Positions 57,012-64,000 of a DNA stretch of 64,000 nucleotides are shown here, piece after piece. The DNA lies in the NCBI RefSeq assembly GCF_000685805.1, contig NZ_JMKP01000005.1, forward strand, positions 62,001 to 126,000. Reading direction: 5' to 3'. This DNA is from Psychrobacter phenylpyruvicus DSM 7000 = NBRC 102152. GTDB lineage: Bacteria; Pseudomonadota; Gammaproteobacteria; Pseudomonadales; Moraxellaceae. The notes beneath the pieces are model-generated. The model searched no databases. It was not told the origin of the DNA and was given only the letters and a program-made list of their open reading frames with translations. Position 1 is the first letter of the stretch; each line of letters starts with the position of its first letter. The translations under genes and the position numbers were made by a program.

Positions 57012-58214
57012 ATGAGCAACAATATTATCAGCAAGCCAACTTTAGTCGTTAACTGCGGTTCATCTTCTATCAAATATGCTTTAATAAGTGAAGATAATAA
57101 TCACCGTATTACCGGTCTGGCTGAGAATTTAGGATTAGATGATGCTCGTATTGTACATAAAGGCCTAGAAGGTAAAAAAACCGAAGTCCGTATCCCAGGG
57201 GCTAACCATAAAGCTGCTTTGGTTCGAATTATGACTCTTCTTGGAGACCAATCTCCAATTGCAGTAGGACATCGTGTGGTCCATGGTGGTCGTGAGTTTA
57301 GCTCTGCTGTGGAAGTGACGCCACATGTGGTACAAGAAATCAGACGTCTAAAAGAGTTGGCCCCTCTACACAATCCTGCTAATGCTACGGGTATTGAGGC
57401 CGTTCAAGCCATTCACCCTAACCTACCTCAAGTGGTGGTGTTTGATACCGCATTCCACCAAACCATGCCTCCAAAAGCTTTCCGCTACGCCATTCCAAAA
57501 GAGATGTATGAAAATGACTGCATCCGCCGCTATGGATTCCACGGCTCGTCACACGCTTACTTATCGAATCGTGCTAGCCAACTGACCGAAAAGGAAGGAC
57601 CTCATGGTTGGTTAATCGCTCACTTAGGTAATGGTAGCTCTGCAACCGCAGTCTATAATGGAGAAAGCTTAGACACCAGTATGGGCTTAACGCCACTAGA
57701 AGGACTAATGATGGGCACCCGCTGTGGCGATGTTGACCCAAGCCTTCACATTCACTTAAAACGCACTATGGGCCTAAACCTAGAACAAATCGATGTCATT
57801 TTGAATAAAGAAAGTGGCCTACTAGGGGTTTCAGGCGTTTCAAACGATATGCGTACCGTAGAGTCTATTGCTAATGATGACTCACACCCAGACCAGAAGA
57901 ATGCTCAGTTGGCAGTTGAAATGTTCTGCTATCGCACCGGTAAATATTTGGCCTCTTTATCTTGTGCCCTGCCTGATTTAACCGGCATCATATTCTCAGG
58001 AGGTATTGGTGAGAACTCAGCGACTATCCGTGCACGCATTCTAGAAGTGATGCGTCACTTTTGCTTAGAAGTAGATGCCGACAAAAACAGCCAACTATAT
58101 GGCGGCGAAGAAGGCAGCTTCCATGCTCCAGGAAGCAAGTATGAGCTATGGGTTATTCCAACAGACGAAGAGCTGCAAATCGCAGAAGAAACCAGAGCGG
58201 TACTGGGTCTATAG
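57012..58214 (+). CDS. ackA: Acetate kinase
   Basis: 400 residues. Converts acetyl phosphate and ADP to acetate and ATP. VVNCGSSSIKYALI is the phosphate-binding opening; VGHRVVHGG, FDTAFHQTMP (catalytic Asp and others), HLGNGSS and FSGGIGENS follow. The acetate/propionate kinase signature is complete. AAGGATACAAT before ATG supports the start. It is followed by pta in 61 bp, the classic acetate switch operon. Confidence 0.97.
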   Translation: MSNNIISKPTLVVNCGSSSIKYALISEDNNHRITGLAENLGLDDARIVHKGLEGKKTEVRIPGANHKAALVRIMTLLGDQSPIAVGHRVVHGGREFSSAVEVTPHVVQEIRRLKELAPLHNPANATGIEAVQAIHPNLPQVVVFDTAFHQTMPPKAFRYAIPKEMYENDCIRRYGFHGSSHAYLSNRASQLTEKEGPHGWLIAHLGNGSSATAVYNGESLDTSMGLTPLEGLMMGTRCGDVDPSLHIHLKRTMGLNLEQIDVILNKESGLLGVSGVSNDMRTVESIANDDSHPDQKNAQLAVEMFCYRTGKYLASLSCALPDLTGIIFSGGIGENSATIRARILEVMRHFCLEVDADKNSQLYGGEEGSFHAPGSKYELWVIPTDEELQIAEETRAVLGL

Positions 58215-58275
58215 TCAAATCAATAAAAATAACGTAAAAATCAAACCAATATATTGAACTAATAAGGATTTGTTT

Positions 58276-60423
58276 ATGCAAACTATTTTGCTGGTTCCTA
58301 CCGGCCGTGGCATTGGTTTAACTTCTGCAGGCTTAGGGTTGCTCAAGGCTTTGGATTACCTCGGTATGAAAGCGGGTTTTATGAAGCCATTTTTGCAAGA
58401 TGACTCGCATGACTCACAGCACACTTTAGATAGCTCAAGTGACTTAATTCGTCATGCTTTTGGCCTAAATCCGCCTCCGTCTATTCCTCGTGAGCGTGTT
58501 GAACGTATGATGAACGCAGGCAACGTAGATGACTTGATGGAAGAGGTAGTCACCAATTTTCATCAGTTAGGAGAAGATTATAACGTTGTCATCTGTGAAG
58601 GTTTAGTGCCTACCGAAGAGGTAACCTATGCGTCACAAGTGAACTTTGCCTTAGCTACCGCTTTAGATGCCAAAGTGATCTTCGTTAGCATGGCTGATCT
58701 TGAGAACCCGAAACAGTTGGCCGACAAGTTAGATGTGCATGCCCATGTCTTTGGTGGACTCAATGGAGAGCGCACTTTAGGCAGTATCTTAATGCGTGCC
58801 AATAATGTACCCAATACTTTTGATACCCAGCCTGTGGCACCCGGTGAAGCTATTTTGGAGTTGGATGCAGACTTTATTAGCGCCATGCAGTCACATTCGC
58901 CTAGCTTTGCCACCGAGCAGTTCCACCTAATCGGGGTGGTTCCTTTTAGCAACAGCTTATCTGTACCTCGCACTTGGGATATTGCTCAGCAGCTTAATGC
59001 CAGCTGGCTAAATGAAGGGGACGCCAAACAGCGCCGAGTTCTTAAAACCAGTTTGACCGCACGTACCATCTCGCGTGTGGGTGAGATATTTACCCGTGGC
59101 ACCCTAGTCGTTACCCCTGGTGATCGTGATGATCTATTGTTAGCGACGGCCATGGCTAGCATGAATGACATCCCTATGGCAGGGATTGTATTAACTGGTG
59201 GCATTATTCCAAACGATACCGTGTTTGAGCTGTGTCAGCCTGCGTTGAAAACGGGTCTACCCATCATGAGCGTGCCTACTAATAGCTTAGAGACGGTCAC
59301 AAATTTATCGAATATCAGTAATGAGATTCCAAAGGATGACGCAGAGCGTGCAGAAACAGTGGCCCGCTTCGTAGCAGCTCATATTGACCTAGATTGGTTG
59401 AAGTCCTACTTCGAACGTGATTATACCCCTCGCTTATCTCCCTCTGCTTTCCGTCACCAAGTAGTGAAAAAAGCACAACAGGTCAAAAAACGAGTGGTTT
59501 TACCAGAAGGTGAAGAGCCACGAACCATTGAGGCGGCAGCTATTTGTCAAAGTCGTGGTATTGCTCAGTGTGTGTTAATTGGTAATCCAGATGAAATTGC
59601 ACAAGTGGCTAAAAACCGCGGTGTTGAGTTGCCTGAAGATATCGAAATCATCGATCCGGCGAGTATTAGCTTAGACAAATATATTCAAGCCTTTGTAGAG
59701 CGTCGTAAGGGTAAAGCCACCGAAGAGCAAGCCGCTGAACAGCTACAAGATAGTGTGGTATTGGGCACCACTATGTTACACATGGATGAGGTTGACGGCT
59801 TAGTGTCAGGAGCAGTTCATACCACTGCTAGCACTGTTCGTCCTGCTTTCCAGTTAATTAAAACCGCACCTCAGTACTCACTGGTCTCCTCTATCTTCTT
59901 CATGCTACTTCCAGAGCAAGTAGTGGTGTATGGTGACTGTGCGATTAACCCTGATCCTAGTGCGGAGCAATTGGCTGAGATTGCCATTCAATCTGCAGCT
60001 TCTGCCAAAGCCTTTGGTATTGAGCCAAAGGTGGCGATGATCAGCTATTCTACTGGAGCCTCTGGTACCGGTGATGATGTTGAGAAAGTGAAGCAAGCGA
60101 CTCAGATCGTGCGTGAACGCGCACCTGACTTAATGGTAGATGGTCCGTTACAATACGACGCCGCTTCTGTATTGAGTGTGGGCAAGCAAAAAGCACCAGA
60201 CTCGCCAGTTGCTGGACAAGCCAACGTGTTTATTTTCCCTGACTTAAACACCGGTAACACCACTTATAAGGCGGTACAGCGTAGTGCCAACGTGGTCAGT
60301 GTGGGTCCAATGTTACAAGGCTTGAACAAGCCAGTTAACGATTTATCACGTGGCGCTTTAGTCGATGATATCGTTTATACTATCGCTTTGACTGCCATCC
60401 AAGCCAGTAGCCCAGACGTCTAA
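58276..60423 (+). CDS. pta: Phosphate acetyltransferase
   Basis: 716 residues, long two-domain form. It interconverts acetyl-CoA and acetyl phosphate. N-terminal P-loop-like domain (about 1-380, LLVPTGRGIGLTSAGLG) followed by the catalytic PTA domain (about 395-710), with KKRVVLPEGEEPR at its start and SVGPMLQGLNKPVNDLSRG near the end. The frame opens at a TTG (58270), but AAGGA is seven bases before the ATG at 58276, giving MQTILLVP. Confidence 0.96.
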   Translation: MQTILLVPTGRGIGLTSAGLGLLKALDYLGMKAGFMKPFLQDDSHDSQHTLDSSSDLIRHAFGLNPPPSIPRERVERMMNAGNVDDLMEEVVTNFHQLGEDYNVVICEGLVPTEEVTYASQVNFALATALDAKVIFVSMADLENPKQLADKLDVHAHVFGGLNGERTLGSILMRANNVPNTFDTQPVAPGEAILELDADFISAMQSHSPSFATEQFHLIGVVPFSNSLSVPRTWDIAQQLNASWLNEGDAKQRRVLKTSLTARTISRVGEIFTRGTLVVTPGDRDDLLLATAMASMNDIPMAGIVLTGGIIPNDTVFELCQPALKTGLPIMSVPTNSLETVTNLSNISNEIPKDDAERAETVARFVAAHIDLDWLKSYFERDYTPRLSPSAFRHQVVKKAQQVKKRVVLPEGEEPRTIEAAAICQSRGIAQCVLIGNPDEIAQVAKNRGVELPEDIEIIDPASISLDKYIQAFVERRKGKATEEQAAEQLQDSVVLGTTMLHMDEVDGLVSGAVHTTASTVRPAFQLIKTAPQYSLVSSIFFMLLPEQVVVYGDCAINPDPSAEQLAEIAIQSAASAKAFGIEPKVAMISYSTGASGTGDDVEKVKQATQIVRERAPDLMVDGPLQYDAASVLSVGKQKAPDSPVAGQANVFIFPDLNTGNTTYKAVQRSANVVSVGPMLQGLNKPVNDLSRGALVDDIVYTIALTAIQASSPDV

Positions 60424-60471
60424 TAGACTCAAGACACAGGCTTAGATTCAGTCAATAGACCCAATAAAAGT

Positions 60472-60508
60472 AAAAACTAGCCGGCAGAACTGTCGGCTAG
60501 TTTTATTT
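60472..60508 (+). terminator. ackA-pta terminator
   Basis: AAAACTAGCCGGCAG/CTGTCGGCTAGTTTT stem (one mismatch), 3-nt loop, then T-rich tail. Confidence 0.85.
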
Positions 60509-60678
60509 TGACGGTAGTAGTTGGTTTTGGGAAGGTTACTTTTTATAGGCTACTTCTTTAAGTAGTATCTTTTTTTATATAAGCTAGCTAAATGTTGTTA
60601 ATAAATACGCTTAGTTAGCCTCACTGCTGAGCTTGTAATACACCGCCCGCTTTGGTAATGGATTTTAATGGATTTATA

Positions 60679-61452
60679 ATGCCCTTAACCTTTAATAATG
60701 ATAATACTAACTTACCTAGCGCTAATATTGGCTCAAAGCAGCGCAGTAGCAAGTTGCCTATCGAGGTTTATTTAGGCGGCTCCTTTGATCCAGTTCACAA
60801 CAGTCACCTAGCCTTATTAACCCATGTTTATCACAAGTTAGCTACGGATAACCACCCAGTTAATGCCTACTTTATGCCCACTTCACGTTCACCGCTAAAA
60901 ACAGACAGCAGTGCCTCTCAGCATCGCCTGAATATGTTGAACGCAGCCATAACAGAACTACAAACAGGAACCTTATCTTCTCAAACTAACTGTATCCCGT
61001 TAAACCTAGCAATTAGCGAATATGAAATCTGGCAAACTCCGCCCACCTATACTATCGATACACTGGCTGAGTTACGCCAACAGTATCCTAACCACAGCTT
61101 GGTATTTATTATTGGCGCAGATAATATTGCCAGCTTACCTAAGTGGCGCGATGGCGATAAATTAACCCAGTTTGCTCACCTATGGGTATTCCCAAGAGAC
61201 GAGTTACAGACTGCTGAAGAGATTATTGAACTATTACCCGAGTCTTTAAAACCACAAGTTAGCCACTGCTTACAGGACTTGAAGCTGGACACTCATGGCC
61301 GCATATACATAGATTCACACACAGTAGCCCCCCTATCGAGCAGCGCCATACGTGAAGCAATTGCTCAAGGTAAGCCAGATATTGCAAAATCTGCTTTGCC
61401 ACGCTCCGTATATTCGTATATCATGAAAAACAATTTATATCATTCTTATTGA
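60679..61452 (+). CDS. nadD: Nicotinate-nucleotide adenylyltransferase
   Basis: 257 residues from the chosen start. It makes deamido-NAD from NaMN and ATP. The nucleotidyltransferase motif GGSFDPVHNSHL lies near residue 33 and the closing motif SSSAIREAI near 225. Starts are unclear: ATGs at 60658 and 60679 and a TTG at 60652 are in frame, none with a good Shine-Dalgarno; I take 60679 because the domain starts soon after. There is an extra N-terminal Asn/Ser-rich leader of about 25 residues. It is upstream of rsfS, as in many bacteria. Confidence 0.93.
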   Translation: MPLTFNNDNTNLPSANIGSKQRSSKLPIEVYLGGSFDPVHNSHLALLTHVYHKLATDNHPVNAYFMPTSRSPLKTDSSASQHRLNMLNAAITELQTGTLSSQTNCIPLNLAISEYEIWQTPPTYTIDTLAELRQQYPNHSLVFIIGADNIASLPKWRDGDKLTQFAHLWVFPRDELQTAEEIIELLPESLKPQVSHCLQDLKLDTHGRIYIDSHTVAPLSSSAIREAIAQGKPDIAKSALPRSVYSYIMKNNLYHSY

Positions 61453-61581
61453 GTTAATGGTTTCCATACCACCTACGCAAAACCCAAAGCCCTCATAATG
61501 AACTAAACTTTACCGAAATTTTAAAACATACTTTTGGCTTAAACGTCATAAAGTTTATACAGACAACCTTATAGGATAGCT

Positions 61582-61986
61582 ATGACAATAGACGCAAATC
61601 AAAAAACACCCATGAGCGATGAAAGACTACAACAATGTCTTGAGATGGTTCAAGATGCTCTAAACGATTTAAAAGCAAAAAACCTTACCGTACTTCACGT
61701 CTCTGAATTGACAGACGTCATGGATTATATGGTTATCGCTGAAGGTACCTCAAAGCGTCATGTGAATGCTTTGGCTGATGAAGTTGGCGCTATTGCCAAA
61801 AAAGCAGGCTTTATGCCTTTAGGCCGTGAAGGTGAAAAAGACAGCGACTGGACCTTAGTAGATTTGGGCGGTGTTATCGTTCATATCATGACGCGCCAAG
61901 CCCGTGAATTCTATGACCTAGAAGGTCTATGGTCTTCTCCTGAAGAGCTTAAAAAACTAGTGGCTCGTGATTTAAGTGAGCGCTAG
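61582..61986 (+). CDS. rsfS: Ribosome silencing factor RsfS
   Basis: 134 residues. Binds uL14 and prevents 30S-50S joining during starvation. Signature: DVMDYMVIAEGTSKRHVNALADEV, GREGEKDSDWTLVDLGGVIVHIM and ARDFY-like AREFYDLEGLW. The ATG at 61582 is preceded by ATAGGATAGCT. Downstream of nadD by 129 bp and followed by a strong terminator. Confidence 0.97.
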   Translation: MTIDANQKTPMSDERLQQCLEMVQDALNDLKAKNLTVLHVSELTDVMDYMVIAEGTSKRHVNALADEVGAIAKKAGFMPLGREGEKDSDWTLVDLGGVIVHIMTRQAREFYDLEGLWSSPEELKKLVARDLSER

Positions 61987-62038
61987 GCTTCCCCTTTTAT
62001 AACAGCCGTTAATAGCGGTTAAGAATAAAACTATCTAT

Positions 62039-62069
62039 AAAAAAAAGACGCTCATGAGCGTCTTTTTTT
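62039..62069. terminator. Bidirectional terminator between rsfS and the Sel1 gene
   Basis: AAAAAAAGACGCTCA/TGAGCGTCTTTTTTT, perfect stem with a minimal loop. Confidence 0.92.
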
Positions 62070-62091
62070 ATGACTAGCTATCCGGTTATAG

Positions 62092-63354
62092 CTAATATCC
62101 CGCCCCTTCTAAATCTAGATAAACACCGCACCCTTCAAAATAGTCATCTGCACAAGAATGTTCAAACCATTTCTTAGCCTCAGTGTAGCTTTGTTTTACC
62201 CCATCACCATTATAATACATGGTTCCAAGATTGAAGCTTGCCTTACCATAGCCTTGCTCAGCAGCTTTTTGATACCACTTTAAAGCTTGTTTGAAGTCTT
62301 GAGGAACTCCTTCACCATCTTGATAACTAATTGCCAAGTTGTACTGAGCATCTGCCATACCTTGTTCAGCAGCTTTTTGATACCACATGGCCGCCTCAGT
62401 AGCATCTAGCTCTACTCCGTAGCCACCATCATAAAGTATGCCTAAGTTATACTGCGCCTGGGCTTCTTCTTGCATAGCAGCTCGTCTGTACCAAGCAGCA
62501 GCCATTTTGTAGTCTTGCTCTATCCCTAGTCCACTTTCATACATCATGGCCAAGTTTAACTGACCCACTGGGTTTTCTGCTTGAGCGGCCATTAAAAACC
62601 ACATAACTGCCTTGGAGTAATCTACCTCAACCCCATTGCCATGATAATACATGACTCCAAGATTGACATAAGCCCCATCCACTTCCTGACCGGCAGCTTT
62701 AAGGTACCATTTACGCGCCTTATCAAAATTTTGTGAGACTCCCTGACCCTCATCATATAGCACAGCCAATGAATATTGAGCTTCCTTATAACCTTGGTGA
62801 GCTGCTGCTAAATACCATTCAGCCGCTTTCGAAAAGCTTTGACTGATCCCTATGCCCAGCTCATAAAACAGCCCTACTTTGTATTGTGCTTCTGGATCAC
62901 CCTGCTCTGCTGACTGTAAATACCACTTAAAAGCCTGAAGATAATCGGCGGGAACCCCCAATCCATACTCATAAAGAATCCCTAGATTATACTGAGCATC
63001 CTTATCACCCTGAGCAGCAGACTTCTGATACCAGTACCTTGCTTTTGTAAAATCTTGAGCTGTGCCTCTACCTTCGTGGTACATCACCGCCATATTAAAC
63101 TGAGCGCTTGCATCGCCCTGAGCGGCCGCTTTTTGATACCATTGAAGTGCTTTTTTGTCATCTTGCACCAGCCCTTCACTGCCTGTCTCGTAACTCCAGC
63201 CCAAGTTAAACTGTTCAGCTGAGCTACCATTCTCAGCCAATGCTTGCATCGTCGGCAAGTCTAGGGCATTCGCTGTCAACGAAGTTACACCAAGGGTGAC
63301 CGCTAGGGTTAGCACGCTAAGCTTCAATAGTTTAGGGGGAGTCGCTAGGGACAT
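62092..63354 (-). CDS. Secreted Sel1-like repeat protein
   Basis: 420 residues. Signal peptide (1 to about 30, ending ANA). After it come ten consecutive 36-residue Sel1-like repeats (about 40-400), each of the form AQYNLGxxYxxGxGVxxDxxKAxxWYxKAAxQG. Repeats 1 and 6 are more diverged. The C-terminal end CADDYFEGCGVYL contributes two cysteines that could form a bond. Sel1 solenoids mediate protein-protein contacts in the envelope; no partner is indicated. AAGGAAAGAT precedes the ATG. Confidence 0.93.
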   Translation of the reverse strand: MSLATPPKLLKLSVLTLAVTLGVTSLTANALDLPTMQALAENGSSAEQFNLGWSYETGSEGLVQDDKKALQWYQKAAAQGDASAQFNMAVMYHEGRGTAQDFTKARYWYQKSAAQGDKDAQYNLGILYEYGLGVPADYLQAFKWYLQSAEQGDPEAQYKVGLFYELGIGISQSFSKAAEWYLAAAHQGYKEAQYSLAVLYDEGQGVSQNFDKARKWYLKAAGQEVDGAYVNLGVMYYHGNGVEVDYSKAVMWFLMAAQAENPVGQLNLAMMYESGLGIEQDYKMAAAWYRRAAMQEEAQAQYNLGILYDGGYGVELDATEAAMWYQKAAEQGMADAQYNLAISYQDGEGVPQDFKQALKWYQKAAEQGYGKASFNLGTMYYNGDGVKQSYTEAKKWFEHSCADDYFEGCGVYLDLEGAGY

Positions 63355-63755
63355 ATCTTTCCTTATAGCAGGTCCATTTTATTTGTTTCACTAGCGGCCT
63401 CTGTCATTGTTATTAGCCATCAGTTACCAATAGCCATCAGTACCAATGCCAATAAGAGACCTCTTAATTTATCTGATAAACTGTTTTAGTTTACATTAAA
63501 ACACTGGGTCAGAAAACCGCTGTGTTGTTAGCCGCGCTGTTATAGGACAGCTAAATGAAGGCCAAATCATATTATAGCCATACCACAGCGGACAATTGAG
63601 AAAATACAGTGCCTTTGAACATCGATTGACAAATTTTTCATTTAAACTGCTATTATTACGCCGCTATTAAAATAAGAGCCGCTATAAGCTAACTGCCGCA
63701 ACCCTTATTTTTCTAACCCACCTTACTTACTTAAAATTTAACTAAAGGGGCTTTT
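63355..63755. promoter_or_regulatory. 401-bp divergent spacer with candidate coaX promoter
   Basis: TTGACA (63626-63631) with TATTAT at 63651-63656 (19-bp spacer) is a possible promoter for coaX, low confidence. A 17-bp near-duplication (63414-63430 and 63431-63446) lies closer to the Sel1 gene. Confidence 0.35.
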
Positions 63756-64000
63756 ATGTCTAACTTATGGCTTGATTTAGGCAACACAAGACTTAAATAT
63801 TGGCTAGCAGATGATATCGGTCAGATTATCACCTCAGATGCCAAACAGCATTTGCAAGCGCCTGCAGAGTTATTGATTGGTTTAACCGATAGGTTTAGTA
63901 CCTTAGCCCCTGAATTTATTGGAGTCTCCTCGGTGCTCGGTTCGGAGGTGAATGCCCAAGTCGCTGAATCCCTAGCCTCATTGGATATTCCTTTTGAGTT
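63756..64000 (+). CDS. coaX: Type III pantothenate kinase CoaX, N-terminal part (truncated by window edge)
   Basis: The reading frame from ATG 63756 runs without a stop to the end of the window, 81 complete codons. The opening MSNLWLDLGNTRLKYWL has the phosphate-binding DxGNTxxK motif of type III pantothenate kinases (ASKHA fold), the first committed step of coenzyme A synthesis. AAAGGGG lies five bases before the ATG. Continuation lies outside the window. Commonly next to birA, which is not seen upstream here. Confidence 0.9.
   Translation, partial: MSNLWLDLGNTRLKYWLADDIGQIITSDAKQHLQAPAELLIGLTDRFSTLAPEFIGVSSVLGSEVNAQVAESLASLDIPFE

Noticed and set aside
56846-57052. Possible leader peptide before ackA
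   Set aside because: It overlaps the ackA start in another frame and lacks a Shine-Dalgarno; no run of regulatory codons is seen.

Overview
The window reads as ordinary core chromosome of a gamma-proteobacterium of the Moraxellaceae, most probably Psychrobacter. This is inferred from the protein families, the gene orders (lepA-lepB-rnc-era-recO-pdxJ; lptM-lysA-dapF-xerC; tsaD next to rpsU; ackA-pta) and AT-rich spacers. I see no insertion sequence, prophage, integron, CRISPR array or plasmid backbone. About 56 protein genes, one tRNA and the RNase P RNA are supported. Both ends cut a gene: trhO at the left and coaX at the right.

Layout. 1-7 kb: 3' end of trhO, topA, an orphan ParA ATPase with an unknown membrane-anchored protein, a DUF2799 lipoprotein and a Bcr/CflA-type exporter. 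7-11.5 kb: a crotonase-family enzyme and a large BarA/GacS-type hybrid kinase. 11.6-19.3 kb (plus strand): cysM, a PolB-like exonuclease, rlmD, relA and mutM. 19.4-24.5 kb: mscL, typA, an OmpA-family porin and a FimT-like pseudopilin. 24.5-31.5 kb (minus): pdxJ, recO, era, rnc, lepB, lepA. 31.7-35.2 kb (minus): tRNA-Met, rnpB, an MliC-like lipoprotein, a second DUF2799 lipoprotein and nhaA. 35.5-40.1 kb: a TSUP transporter, a dicarboxylate/amino-acid symporter, metR and crcB. 40.1-45.8 kb: tsaD, a cytochrome c lipoprotein, an acidic lipoprotein, rpsU, yqeY and bepA. 46-51 kb: a TusA-like protein, rpoH, a DUF423 protein, thiS, hpf and rpoN. 51.5-56.6 kb: a nitrilase-family amidase, xerC, dapF, lysA and lptM. 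57-64 kb: ackA, pta, nadD, rsfS, a Sel1-repeat protein and coaX.

Together the genes serve translation and ribosome assembly or hibernation (lepA, typA, era, rnc, rlmD, rpsU, rsfS, hpf, tsaD), global regulation (relA, gacS, rpoH, rpoN, metR), envelope functions (ompA, bepA, mscL, lepB, lptM, lipoproteins) and central metabolism (ackA-pta, cysM, lysA, dapF, pdxJ, nadD, coaX).

The most unusual feature is not a gene cluster. It is a scatter of short, diverged tandem duplications, typically of 15-17 bp period, in spacers. Several begin at or touch the stop codon of a gene (cysM, rpoN, crcB), and one lies in frame inside lptM, where it makes a pentapeptide repeat in an unusually long lipoprotein leader. 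Other points of interest are non-consensus residues at key positions (RelA ExDD motif, OmpA diaminopimelate-binding aspartate), non-ATG starts supported by Shine-Dalgarno sequences (relA, recO, tsaD, bepA) and an orphan ParA gene pair of unknown role. I found no convincing new defence, mobile or biosynthetic system.
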